This document shows, one piece after another, positions 51,281-59,402 of a stretch of DNA of 64,000 bases. Below the pieces are notes generated by a model, which saw nothing but the letters and a program-made list of their open reading frames with translations, made no database searches and was not told where the DNA came from. Both the position numbers and the translations under genes were made by a program. Numbering within the stretch: the stretch's first letter is position 1; each line of letters begins with the position of its first letter. Source of the DNA: an uncultured Micrococcales bacterium (GTDB taxonomy: Bacteria > Actinomycetota > Actinomycetes > Actinomycetales > Microbacteriaceae); contig CAIRNX010000025.1 in NCBI GenBank assembly GCA_903880095.1, positions 1 to 64,000 on the forward strand, read 5' to 3'.

Positions 51281-52237
51281 GTGACTGACGACAACATCAT
51301 CAAAGGCAAAGCCTGGGGCCATGGCCTAGCCACCATAGCGGCCGACGGCACCTTGCTCGACGCTTGGTACCCAAACCCTCAGCTCGGCCCTGCCCCTAAG
51401 ACCGACGCCCTCTGGGTTGTGCCTAAAGAGTTCGACGCCCTTTCTGGCTTCGACAAGCGCCGCAACGTCACCGTCCAGGTTGTTCACACCGAGGCCGACC
51501 TCGAACAACCGGTTACCTCAACCGCCGACGCCTACCTGCGCCTGCAGCTGCTCAGCCACCTCATCGTCACCCCAAACAGCATCAACCTCGAAGGCCTTTT
51601 GCCTAACCTGCCAATCGTCGCGTTCACCAGCGCCGGCCCGATAGCAATCGAAGAACTCGACGCCCTTCGCCCACACCTTCAGCGAGCAGGCATCACGATT
51701 CACGCGATCGACAAGTTCCCGCGACTCCTCGACTACGTAACCCCTAAGAAGGTTCGCATCGCCGACGCCAGCCGCGTGCGCCTAGGCGCTCACGTTGCCC
51801 CAGGCACCACCGTGATGCACGAAGGCTTCATCAACTTCAACGCCGGCACCCTCGGCACCGCAATGGTCGAAGGCCGAATCTCGCAGGGTGTCATTGTTGG
51901 CGGGGGCTCAGACATCGGCGGCGGCGCATCGATCATGGGCACCCTCTCCGGCGGCGGACGCGAACGCGTGCGAATCGGCGAACGAGCCCTGCTCGGTGCC
52001 AACTCTGGCGTAGGCATCTCGATCGGTGACGACTCTGTCGTTGAAGCCGGCCTCTACATCACCGCCGGCACCAAGGTCACCATCATCGACGACCAACCAG
52101 AACGGTCAGTCAAGGCAGTTGACCTAAGCGGCCTGCCAAACCTACTGTTCCGCAGAAACTCTGTCACCGGCCGCGTCGAGGTTCTCCCCCGCTCAGGCGT
52201 TGGCGTAACCCTCAACAGCTCGCTGCAAAACCTCTAG
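51281..52237 (+). CDS. dapD: Tetrahydrodipicolinate N-succinyltransferase (actinobacterial DapD)
   Basis: Transfers succinyl from succinyl-CoA to tetrahydrodipicolinate. 318 residues. The C-terminal half is a left-handed beta helix with hexapeptide repeats (RVRLGAHVAPGTTVMHEGFI, then GGGSDIGGGASIMGTLSGGG, IGERALLGANSGVGISIGDD). This matches the actinobacterial DapD family rather than E. coli type. The stop codon is within a CTAG shared with the ABC permease stop. Confidence 0.95.
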   Translation: MTDDNIIKGKAWGHGLATIAADGTLLDAWYPNPQLGPAPKTDALWVVPKEFDALSGFDKRRNVTVQVVHTEADLEQPVTSTADAYLRLQLLSHLIVTPNSINLEGLLPNLPIVAFTSAGPIAIEELDALRPHLQRAGITIHAIDKFPRLLDYVTPKKVRIADASRVRLGAHVAPGTTVMHEGFINFNAGTLGTAMVEGRISQGVIVGGGSDIGGGASIMGTLSGGGRERVRIGERALLGANSGVGISIGDDSVVEAGLYITAGTKVTIIDDQPERSVKAVDLSGLPNLLFRRNSVTGRVEVLPRSGVGVTLNSSLQNL

Positions 52238-55098
52238 TCGAGCGCCTGGCGCGTTTCGTATTTCAGCGAACGCGGGGTCAGCAACCAAAACGCGATTGCG
52301 GCCACAGCCGGTACTCCGAACACGAGAGCTGCTAGCTGAACCCATGGGAACTGAGCCATCGACGAATCCATGCCGTTCAACATGGCTGCCCCTAGCATTA
52401 AGCCGGTCAGAGCTCCGAGCAATGAGCCGGTCATCGTCAATGCCAGGGCCTGGCTAGCTACGAGACGAGCTCTGAACGACCGTGGCGCGCCAATAGCCGA
52501 CAAGGTTCTCTTGTCTGTCCTAGCCTCTATCTGCGAGAGCCCGAGGGCGATTCCGGTTGACGCAAGCGAGAACAAGGCAGCGAGCAAAATAATTAGCCAA
52601 GCAAAGTTTTCTGGGTTCAGCACACCTGTTCCATTGCTGTAAGAGAGGTAAATATTTCGACCGTTAAGTTGATCAGTTGCAGCCTGCGGAACCTCGCCGG
52701 CATAGTTCACAACCATCGACATCGGATATGCCTTAAGCCCAAGCCTCGCAGCGGTCTCACGGCTAACCATTGCCGCATAGTTGAACGAGTTGCTGGTGAT
52801 TTTAGAGACCACATGCGACGGCAAAGTAACAGTCTTGGTTGCCTTGTCGAGGTGGTGGCCAATCCAGCTGTAGTCGCTTGGTTTCAACCAACTAACCTTG
52901 GCCTTGCCTGAATAGTCGTAAACCGAGTTGAACAAGACGACTCCGCCGTCTTCCAGTGTCGTCAGAGCGCCTTTATCGGTCTCTTTGAGGATTGCTTTCA
53001 GTTCTTTAGCATCGCCAACCACGATCGTTCGCCTTGGGTCATCGACGCCTATGCAACCCGCCGGCAACTTCATGTCACTCGAGGACATCCCCGAAACGTG
53101 TGCTTGGATCCATTCCTGCGACTTGGGCGAAAGCCCTGTGTAGTAACAAGTCTTCGCTGGATTGTAGATAACTGTTGGTGCCGGCACATCGAATTGTCTT
53201 GCCAGCGTGCCATCGGTGTTATTCACTCCACCAGAGTTCATAACATCAACGGTGCTATCAATGATTGTGGCCGAGTCAAATGCACCAGTGGCCAAGATTA
53301 GTTTTCGTTGAGACTCGAGCAGTTCACGCTTCGGAACACTCGCCCAAAAGTTCTCGGCCGAAACTGCTTTCGGAGTGGGTGAACTCGGGTCCCAATCGGT
53401 GGGTGTAACACCAAACTCAAGACCAGCCTGACCCGGCAAGTATTGATACGCGTAGTTGTCGTAACCAAATTTAGTTGGCCCATAAAAGAATGAAGCAACG
53501 AACGAAGCCACAAAGGTCACTGTGAGGACCGACGCTATAACCGGCGAGTAGCGCTTGCGGTTGTAAAGCAAATCTTTACCTGCAAAGTTTGCTGTGCTGC
53601 CAAATCTCGCCATGATTACGCGAATTGCCTTGAGGATCCAGCCTGTGCCAACTATGAACGAGACTACGGTTACGGCTGCACCAGCTAAACCGATCATCAC
53701 TCCGATGATCTGCAACGCGGCCTTGACTTGATAGTCTCCCCCGGTCGCGGCAGAACGAATTAGAACCAACAGCGAAACGATGATTGCTCCGACACCTGAG
53801 AAAAAGAGGATTATCGCCCCAACGCCACTACGAGCCCGAACTTGGCCTTCGCTGCGGCTTCCGCGCAAGGTAGCCAAAATATTTACTTTGCTTGCTCGGA
53901 TAGCAGGCACAAGGCTGGTTATTGCGCCCAAAACTACACTGCACAATAATGCGAGCACTAGCATGCCCGCCGGGAGGTGGAAGGCCGGATAGTTGAACCA
54001 GTTGCGACCACCCCAATTGAGGTCAGCCACGCTAGGGCCGAATAAAAACGCGGATGTTGCGCCTAAACCGAGACCGATAAGACCACCCATTAGGCCGAGC
54101 CAAACACCAGAGGCCAAAGTAATCTTGCGGAGCAATTTGGTGCTGCTACCTAGCGAAGACAAGACCGCCAAAGTGCGCGTCTGCCTTCTTGCGCCAAAGG
54201 CAAAGGCTGATCCAGCGAGCACGATCACAGGCAATAGGACTAGCGGCGCCAAAAACAATGCCCCTATTAGCGTGCCTATTGACGACAAAGTTGCTTGGGA
54301 GTTCAGTTGATTTGCCGGTGGTGGGTTCAACAAGACCGATCGACCAACCACCAAAACGCCGAGTTTGTTGAGTCTTTGTATTTCAGACCACTTCGGCGAC
54401 ACTCCCCCGAGCTGGTAATACATAGTCTCGGTCGGGCCTGTCTGAAAGTTTTCGAGTGCGCCAGTTTTGAGGTAAACGACGTCTTCAAGTTTTCGACGAG
54501 AGGCCTCGCTGAAGACCCCAACAATTTTGAAGGATTGGCCAGCGACGGTGTGGATTTTGCCGCCAACCTTTACCCCAAAACGATCTAACGCATCGCTCGA
54601 AACTAAAACCTCATCAAGACTTGAAGGAACATGGCCCTTTAAGAGACTTACCGGCCCTTGACCTAGAAAATCGCTGCTCCATGATTCACCAACGACGACC
54701 GTTATTGCACCGATACCCGTCGCAGTTTTGAAATCTGTAACGCCGCTCGAAATCGCGAGCAAATCCTTTCGGGGAAGAACTTCTTGCATTGACAAGATTT
54801 GGCCTTGTGAACTTTGCTCACCGTCGTTGGCGTACGAGAGGTTGGTGTCACTTGGCATTTGCCAAAGGTCTTTACTTGGCGGTACCTGAACCTGATAACG
54901 AGCTTGAGCTAGCCCGAGCTGGTAGTGAACAAACTCGGCACCAGTTGGCTGAGTGCTCTCCCTATAGGTGAGTGCAAAACCTGCCAGGGCCATCGGCAAC
55001 GCGATGATCGCGATGATCAGCGCGCTTTGAAGCCGATTGCGCTTCACCGAACGGCGAGCAATTCTGAGGGCAATCGCGTTTTGTGTGATTCTGCCCAC
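52234..55098 (-). CDS. ABC transporter permease, two FtsX/MacB modules
   Basis: A 954-residue permease: N-terminal helix and extracytoplasmic domain, an FtsX module with three helices (about 275-400), two more helices near 425-500, a second large extracellular region (about 545-790), and a C-terminal FtsX module (from about 805). Such systems export peptides, lipids or antibiotics. Two bases downstream of the ATPase and under PadR; codon use looks native. Confidence 0.9.
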   Translation of the reverse strand: MGRITQNAIALRIARRSVKRNRLQSALIIAIIALPMALAGFALTYRESTQPTGAEFVHYQLGLAQARYQVQVPPSKDLWQMPSDTNLSYANDGEQSSQGQILSMQEVLPRKDLLAISSGVTDFKTATGIGAITVVVGESWSSDFLGQGPVSLLKGHVPSSLDEVLVSSDALDRFGVKVGGKIHTVAGQSFKIVGVFSEASRRKLEDVVYLKTGALENFQTGPTETMYYQLGGVSPKWSEIQRLNKLGVLVVGRSVLLNPPPANQLNSQATLSSIGTLIGALFLAPLVLLPVIVLAGSAFAFGARRQTRTLAVLSSLGSSTKLLRKITLASGVWLGLMGGLIGLGLGATSAFLFGPSVADLNWGGRNWFNYPAFHLPAGMLVLALLCSVVLGAITSLVPAIRASKVNILATLRGSRSEGQVRARSGVGAIILFFSGVGAIIVSLLVLIRSAATGGDYQVKAALQIIGVMIGLAGAAVTVVSFIVGTGWILKAIRVIMARFGSTANFAGKDLLYNRKRYSPVIASVLTVTFVASFVASFFYGPTKFGYDNYAYQYLPGQAGLEFGVTPTDWDPSSPTPKAVSAENFWASVPKRELLESQRKLILATGAFDSATIIDSTVDVMNSGGVNNTDGTLARQFDVPAPTVIYNPAKTCYYTGLSPKSQEWIQAHVSGMSSSDMKLPAGCIGVDDPRRTIVVGDAKELKAILKETDKGALTTLEDGGVVLFNSVYDYSGKAKVSWLKPSDYSWIGHHLDKATKTVTLPSHVVSKITSNSFNYAAMVSRETAARLGLKAYPMSMVVNYAGEVPQAATDQLNGRNIYLSYSNGTGVLNPENFAWLIILLAALFSLASTGIALGLSQIEARTDKRTLSAIGAPRSFRARLVASQALALTMTGSLLGALTGLMLGAAMLNGMDSSMAQFPWVQLAALVFGVPAVAAIAFWLLTPRSLKYETRQALD

Positions 55099-55100
55099 GG

Positions 55101-55814
55101 TTATGCGCCGAACTGTTCTGGGGTGATTGTGTTGCTGATCTCTTCAACGATCTGGCCGTCGCGAATGACAAGAATTCTGTCGGCCCAGGCGGCGAGCTTG
55201 GCGTCGTGGGTAACCAGGACGCCTGCAATACCGGCATCGATGCGCTTTCTGAGTGCCCGAATCACCGCTTCTGAGGTCTTCGAATCCAACGCACCAGTTG
55301 GTTCGTCGGCTAAAAGAACCTGACGCGGGCCAACAAACGACCTGGCGATCGCAACGCGCTGACGCTGACCACCAGAGATTTCGTCTGGGAACCTGTCGGC
55401 GAGTTCACCGATGTCCATGCTTTCTAGCGCGTCCAAGGCAGCCTTGCGCGCCTTGCGAACCTTCACGCCGTCAAGTTCAAGCGGAAGAGCTACGTTCTCA
55501 ATAACGGTCAATGACGGAATCAGGTTGAAGTCCTGAAACACGTAACCGATTGTTTGGCGACGAAGGGTTGCCAACTGGGCTGGCTTAAGTGTTGGCAGGC
55601 TGTTGTCGATGATGCGCACGTCGCCCGTTGTCGGCACCTCGAGCCCACCGGCGATAGTAAGAAGCGTTGATTTTCCTGAGCCAGAGGCGCCCATGATGGC
55701 AACCAACTCGCCCGCCTTCACCTGCAAGCTTGCTCCGCGAAGGGCGTGAACCTCGTTCTCGCCTGTTCCGTAAGTTTTTTGAACATCAATCAGTTCTAAT
55801 AGCACCTTGCTCAT
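55101..55814 (-). CDS. ABC transporter ATPase, MacB/LolD type
   Basis: A 237-residue ATPase: Walker A GASGSGKST (about 41-49), Q-loop FQDFNL, signature ISGGQRQRVAIARSF, Walker B VLLADEPTGALD, and the H-loop VTHD. The LDSKTSEAVI D-loop is present. ATG 55814 with AGGGGA five bases upstream. Lies between PadR and the permease, forming a self-contained exporter operon. Confidence 0.94.
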   Translation of the reverse strand: MSKVLLELIDVQKTYGTGENEVHALRGASLQVKAGELVAIMGASGSGKSTLLTIAGGLEVPTTGDVRIIDNSLPTLKPAQLATLRRQTIGYVFQDFNLIPSLTVIENVALPLELDGVKVRKARKAALDALESMDIGELADRFPDEISGGQRQRVAIARSFVGPRQVLLADEPTGALDSKTSEAVIRALRKRIDAGIAGVLVTHDAKLAAWADRILVIRDGQIVEEISNTITPEQFGA

Positions 55815-55822
55815 GATTCCCC

Positions 55823-56413
55823 TTAGTTTGCTTTGGTTGGGCGGCCGCGTTTTGCCGGCTCTGAAAGTGTTTGGTTTGGGTTTAGACCTCTTGCGGCGGT
55901 TCGGGCAAGTGTGCCTTCGATGTGCTCTAGCCAACGAAGCTCGGCTTCACAGTTGAAGATGTTCAGGTCGGCAACGAGCAGCCAAGGCAGTTCAGCAGGG
56001 TCGTTCTGATCGACATCGCGCTTCGTCGCGGTTAGGGCTTGTAGGTTGCGCATGGTTTGAACTCGCTGGGCATGAACGAGTTTTTCTACATCGCAACCCG
56101 GAATCGTTACGGCCAATGCCAGTTTCATCGCGAGTTCATTGCGCGCCTCGGGGCTTGAAGGTATTGCAGTTGTCAGCCACTCTTCAGCCTCAACCGAACC
56201 GCTTGGCGTAACCCGGTAGCGGGTCTGACCTTGGCCGTTCGAACCAACGGACTCAAGCAACCCATCGCGCTCTAGGCGCTCAAGGGTCGAATAGATCTGG
56301 CCGATATTGATTTGCCAACTGCCACCGGTTCGAGATTCGATCTCTTGGCGAAGTTGATAACCGTGGCACTCACCCAGGGTGAGCACCGCGAGGATGCTGG
56401 CTCTAACACTCAT
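55823..56413 (-). CDS. PadR-family transcriptional repressor
   Basis: N-terminal winged helix (residues 1-80, ILAVLTLGECHGYQLRQEI then GQIYSTLERLERDGLLE) and a helical dimerisation domain to about 180. The C-terminus KRGRPTKAN contains an RGRP core resembling an AT-hook. 196 residues. Expected to repress the operon until a ligand, perhaps the exporter substrate, is bound. No Shine-Dalgarno; TATATT lies five bases before the ATG. A palindrome overlaps this promoter. Confidence 0.92.
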   Translation of the reverse strand: MSVRASILAVLTLGECHGYQLRQEIESRTGGSWQINIGQIYSTLERLERDGLLESVGSNGQGQTRYRVTPSGSVEAEEWLTTAIPSSPEARNELAMKLALAVTIPGCDVEKLVHAQRVQTMRNLQALTATKRDVDQNDPAELPWLLVADLNIFNCEAELRWLEHIEGTLARTAARGLNPNQTLSEPAKRGRPTKAN

Positions 56414-56423
56414 GGGTTAATAT

Positions 56424-56442
56424 ATACATACTTAGTATGCAT
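56424..56442. promoter_or_regulatory. Candidate PadR operator
   Basis: Near-perfect palindrome ATACATAC-TTA-GTATGCAT (7 of 8 positions symmetrical). It lies 10-30 bases upstream of the PadR start, over its promoter spacer. Position fits autorepression of padR-ABC; thiL ends 9 bp away on the same strand. Confidence 0.6.
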
Positions 56443-56450
56443 TAAGCAAG

Positions 56451-57413
56451 TTACCCGGTAATCGAGTCCCAACCCGCTTCAGAGAGCGGCGAATCGTCTA
56501 GGTAAACGCCCGAACCAGAAGACACATAGCCGATTGGCTTGAAGGCTCTAGGCACTTCAATACCAGGCGCGAAGGTAGCCAACAATGAGTGGTCTTCACC
56601 CCCGCCGATAACCCAATCACGTGCGCTAACCCCGAGACGCATTGCTGCATCATCGATCATTGCGTCAAAGCCTTGAAGATCTTGCGAGCGAATCACCAGC
56701 TTCACGCCAGATGCTTTGGCAATTCGAGCAGCATCCTTTGCAAGGCCATCTGAGAGGTCGAGCATCGATGTTGCGTTCAAACCAATGCCCGCTGCAATTG
56801 GCGGCTCAGGGCGCTTCTGAACGCCTACAAGGGCATCGTAGGCACTGATTGCATCGGCATCACCCGAGAAAAGCAGAGCCAAACCTGCGGCCGCCCTGCC
56901 AAGGGTGCCGGCAACTGCCAGAACATCGCCAGCCTTAGCGCCAGAGCGAAGAATCGGCTGGCGACCTTCGAGATCACCGTGAGCGGTAACCGAGATGAAA
57001 ACCTTGTCGCTGGCAGCGAGGTCGCCTCCAACAACACCGCAACCCGGAGCAAGCTGCTCGCAGGCTGCCTTCAAACCGTCGGCAAAGTCCTCGAGAAAGG
57101 TGATTGGGGTTGAGCCCGGCACGGCGATGGCAACTACCAAAGAAGTCGGACGCGCGCCCATGGCGGCAACATCAGAAACATTGGTGGCAACGGCTTTCCA
57201 GCCCAAATCAAAACCAGTCGACCAGTCAAGTCTGAAATCGTGGTCTTCGATCATGGTGTCGGTGGTGACAACAAATTTGCCGTCCTGAGCCTTAATCACC
57301 GCGGAGTCATCACCCGAGCCAACCAGCGCAAAGTCGCTGCCGTTCAGGCGCGAAACAGTGCGCCTAAGGCTCTCGTTTTCGCCAAGTTCGGCGACGGTGG
57401 GGATGTTGCTCAC
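56451..57413 (-). CDS. thiL: Thiamine-monophosphate kinase
   Basis: Phosphorylates thiamine monophosphate to the active diphosphate. N-terminal metal/ATP sites GSGDDSAVI, TTDTMIEDHDF and ATNVSDVAAMGARP; C-terminal glycine-rich WVIGGGEDHSLLATF. GTG 57413 (SNIPTVAELGE) gives 320 residues and is six bases from TACCTT; longer readings enter the divergent gene. In mycobacteria thiL also neighbours DUF3515 and ddl. Confidence 0.94.
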   Translation of the reverse strand: MSNIPTVAELGENESLRRTVSRLNGSDFALVGSGDDSAVIKAQDGKFVVTTDTMIEDHDFRLDWSTGFDLGWKAVATNVSDVAAMGARPTSLVVAIAVPGSTPITFLEDFADGLKAACEQLAPGCGVVGGDLAASDKVFISVTAHGDLEGRQPILRSGAKAGDVLAVAGTLGRAAAGLALLFSGDADAISAYDALVGVQKRPEPPIAAGIGLNATSMLDLSDGLAKDAARIAKASGVKLVIRSQDLQGFDAMIDDAAMRLGVSARDWVIGGGEDHSLLATFAPGIEVPRAFKPIGYVSSGSGVYLDDSPLSEAGWDSITG

Positions 57414-57419
57414 AAACCA

Positions 57420-57425
57420 AAGGTA
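57420..57425 (-). promoter_or_regulatory. -10 element of a leaderless transcript (thiL)
   Basis: TACCTT on the minus strand, six bases before the GTG. Its first two bases (TA) are paired with the first two bases (TA) of the plus-strand -10 at 57424. Confidence 0.5.
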
Positions 57426-57429
57426 GCCT
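57424..57429 (+). promoter_or_regulatory. -10 element of a leaderless transcript (DUF3515)
   Basis: TAGCCT followed by seven bases and the ATG at 57437. Overlaps the thiL -10 by two bases. Confidence 0.5.
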
Positions 57430-57436
57430 GTTCTTG

Positions 57437-57871
57437 ATGGAGAAAATCGCGTTAATGGCACTTGCAACGCTCATGCTGAGCGGCTGCTCGAGCACGATCA
57501 ACATCGATGCCGCACCAGATGCAAACAACCCTGCCTGCGCAAGTGTGACAGTTCGCCTGCCAAGCGATGTTGACGGCATGAAAAAGCGCGTCACCGGCTC
57601 GCAAGCCACCGGCGCCTGGGGCGACCCAGCACACATTCTTCTGCGCTGTGGCCTAGCCCCGGTTTATGCCAGCAAGTTGCAGTGCGTGAGCCAGGGCGGC
57701 GTTGATTGGTTAGTCGACGACTCCAAAGCGCCAAGCTACCGATTCATAACCTTCGGCAGAAAGCCTGCGGCAGAAGTGATCGTTGACTCACGCGTCGCTT
57801 CTGGAGCAAGCGTCCTCGATGCACTAGCGCCTTCGGTGCAATTCCTACCAAGCAGTCGCACCTGCGGTTAA
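57437..57871 (+). CDS. DUF3515 family lipoprotein
   Basis: A 144-residue predicted lipoprotein: signal peptide with lipobox LSGC (Cys17), then a domain with three further pairs of interest including CASVTVRLP, LLRCGL and LQCVSQGGVDWLV, typical of DUF3515. Function unknown; conserved in actinobacteria beside ddl and thiL. ATG at 57437 preferred over the TTG directly before it. Confidence 0.88.
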   Translation: MEKIALMALATLMLSGCSSTINIDAAPDANNPACASVTVRLPSDVDGMKKRVTGSQATGAWGDPAHILLRCGLAPVYASKLQCVSQGGVDWLVDDSKAPSYRFITFGRKPAAEVIVDSRVASGASVLDALAPSVQFLPSSRTCG

Positions 57872-57877
57872 AGCAAA

Positions 57878-57901
57878 AGCGGGCCGGTTTCCCGACCCGC
57901 T
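57878..57901. terminator. Bidirectional hairpin between convergent genes
   Basis: AGCGGG-x-CGG, loop TTTC, CCG-x-CCCGCT; nine paired positions with one mismatch. On the minus strand it is followed by GCTTTTGCTT, so it best serves the membrane protein gene; on plus the following sequence is only mildly T-rich. Confidence 0.6.
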
Positions 57902-57913
57902 CTTGAGCAATTC

Positions 57914-58321
57914 TTAGTTAGCTTTCGGGTTATCCGAAAGCTTGGTTTTTCTTTCTTGAAGCCATCCAACAAACCCTAGAGCTGCCGATGGCAAGAAGTA
58001 AAGATTTTCGACGCTGCTTGCACCGAGCAGCGCCACAAGTGCGTAGCAGATAGCGGCGGTTAAGGTTAGCCACGGGATTCTGGCGAAAAAGCTGAACCAA
58101 CCGACGATGACGGTGATGAACGGCATAAGCGCGATTGCAAACAGCACTGCAGCGATTAGCCAAAGAATCAAACTGAAGATGCCCGCGCCGGATTCAACGG
58201 TGTCGGTACCGGCGTTGAATACATCCGCGCTTTTAGACATGAGCCCCACGGCGATGGAGGTGGAAACAATCGTCGCTAAAGCATGTGCGGCGAGACTAAA
58301 AAGATTTCGGTTATTCAGCAA
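57914..58321 (-). CDS. Small membrane protein, unknown function
   Basis: A 135-residue protein with four predicted helices (about 8-28, 46-66, 68-84, 86-104) and a polar C-terminal tail. No family recognised. TTG start at 58321 with AGGGGG seven bases upstream. It follows ddl with a 19-bp gap and so is likely the last gene of the leuC-leuD-murA-plsC-gpsA-ddl transcript. Confidence 0.75.
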   Translation of the reverse strand: MLNNRNLFSLAAHALATIVSTSIAVGLMSKSADVFNAGTDTVESGAGIFSLILWLIAAVLFAIALMPFITVIVGWFSFFARIPWLTLTAAICYALVALLGASSVENLYFLPSAALGFVGWLQERKTKLSDNPKAN

Positions 58322-58340
58322 GAGAGCCCCCTTTTGCGAA

Positions 58341-59402
58341 TTACTTTAGCGCCAACTCGATCAGTTCGGTGATAAGAGTTTTGTAGTCGATTCCCGATGC
58401 CTGCCAGAGGCTCGGGAACATGCTTAGGCGGGTGAAGCCGGGCATGGTGTTGATCTCGTTGACGATGAAACCGTCTTTGGTCAAGAAGAAGTCGACCCTG
58501 CTCAATCCTTCGCCGCCGATTGCCGCAAAAGCCTTGCGGGCGATGGCTTGCATTTCTTGTAATTCTTCTGGCGTGAGGTTTGCTGGAATCACCAGATCGA
58601 CGCTGTCTTCGTCGATGTATTTGGCTTCGAAGTCATAAAAGTCGCGGCCTTTGACGATGATTTCGCCGGCGACGGTGACTCTTGTTGGTTCGCCATTTCG
58701 CCCTTCGAGCACGGCAACCTCAACCTCGCGGCCAACGACTCCGCGCTCAACAACAAGTTTGGTGTCTTCTTTGAAGGCCTTCTCAACTGCCTTACCAAAG
58801 TCGGCCATGTCGCTGACCTTGCTAACGCCAACGCTCGAGCCCGCTCTTGCTGGCTTGACGAACAGAGGCAGGGAACCTAGGGCTTTGACGGCTTCTAGAG
58901 CGGTTTCTGGGTCGCGTAGCCAGTTGTTCTTGCGAATGACAACGTGAGGGGTTACCGGCACACCTGCGGCTTCGAAAAGGGCCTTGGTGAACTCTTTGTC
59001 CATTCCGGCTGCGCTGGCGAGGACTCCGTTGCCAACGTAAGGCAGGTCGAGGAGTTCAAAGAAACCCTGAATCGTGCCGTCTTCGCCATAGGGGCCGTGA
59101 AGCACAGGGAAGACCACGTCGACTTTGCCTGCATTTTGGCCGTTGATGGCGATGTCGTGATTCGGCAACCAGGTGACGGTCTTGCCTTCAAACTCGACGG
59201 TTGGCAGTTGCTCTTTGTTGAGCGCCCACTTCTCGGTGTCGTCTTCGGCTGGCACAAAGACTCCGTCTTTGGTGATGCCGATTGGGATTACCTCAAACTT
59301 GTCGCGGTCGATAGCGCCTAGAACGCCGCCCGCGGTGACGCACGAAATCTCGTGTTCGGAGGATCTACCGCCAAACACGAGAGCGACACGCAACTTTGCC
59401 AT
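58341..59402 (-). CDS. ddl: D-alanine--D-alanine ligase
   Basis: ATP-grasp enzyme making the D-Ala-D-Ala dipeptide of peptidoglycan. N-terminal VFGGRSSEHEIS, middle HGPYGEDGTIQGFFELLDLPYVG, and C-terminal INTMPGFTRLSMFPSLW (where a Tyr/Phe-type specificity cannot be judged). 353 residues. ATG overlaps the gpsA stop by one base. Confidence 0.96.
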   Translation of the reverse strand: MAKLRVALVFGGRSSEHEISCVTAGGVLGAIDRDKFEVIPIGITKDGVFVPAEDDTEKWALNKEQLPTVEFEGKTVTWLPNHDIAINGQNAGKVDVVFPVLHGPYGEDGTIQGFFELLDLPYVGNGVLASAAGMDKEFTKALFEAAGVPVTPHVVIRKNNWLRDPETALEAVKALGSLPLFVKPARAGSSVGVSKVSDMADFGKAVEKAFKEDTKLVVERGVVGREVEVAVLEGRNGEPTRVTVAGEIIVKGRDFYDFEAKYIDEDSVDLVIPANLTPEELQEMQAIARKAFAAIGGEGLSRVDFFLTKDGFIVNEINTMPGFTRLSMFPSLWQASGIDYKTLITELIELALK

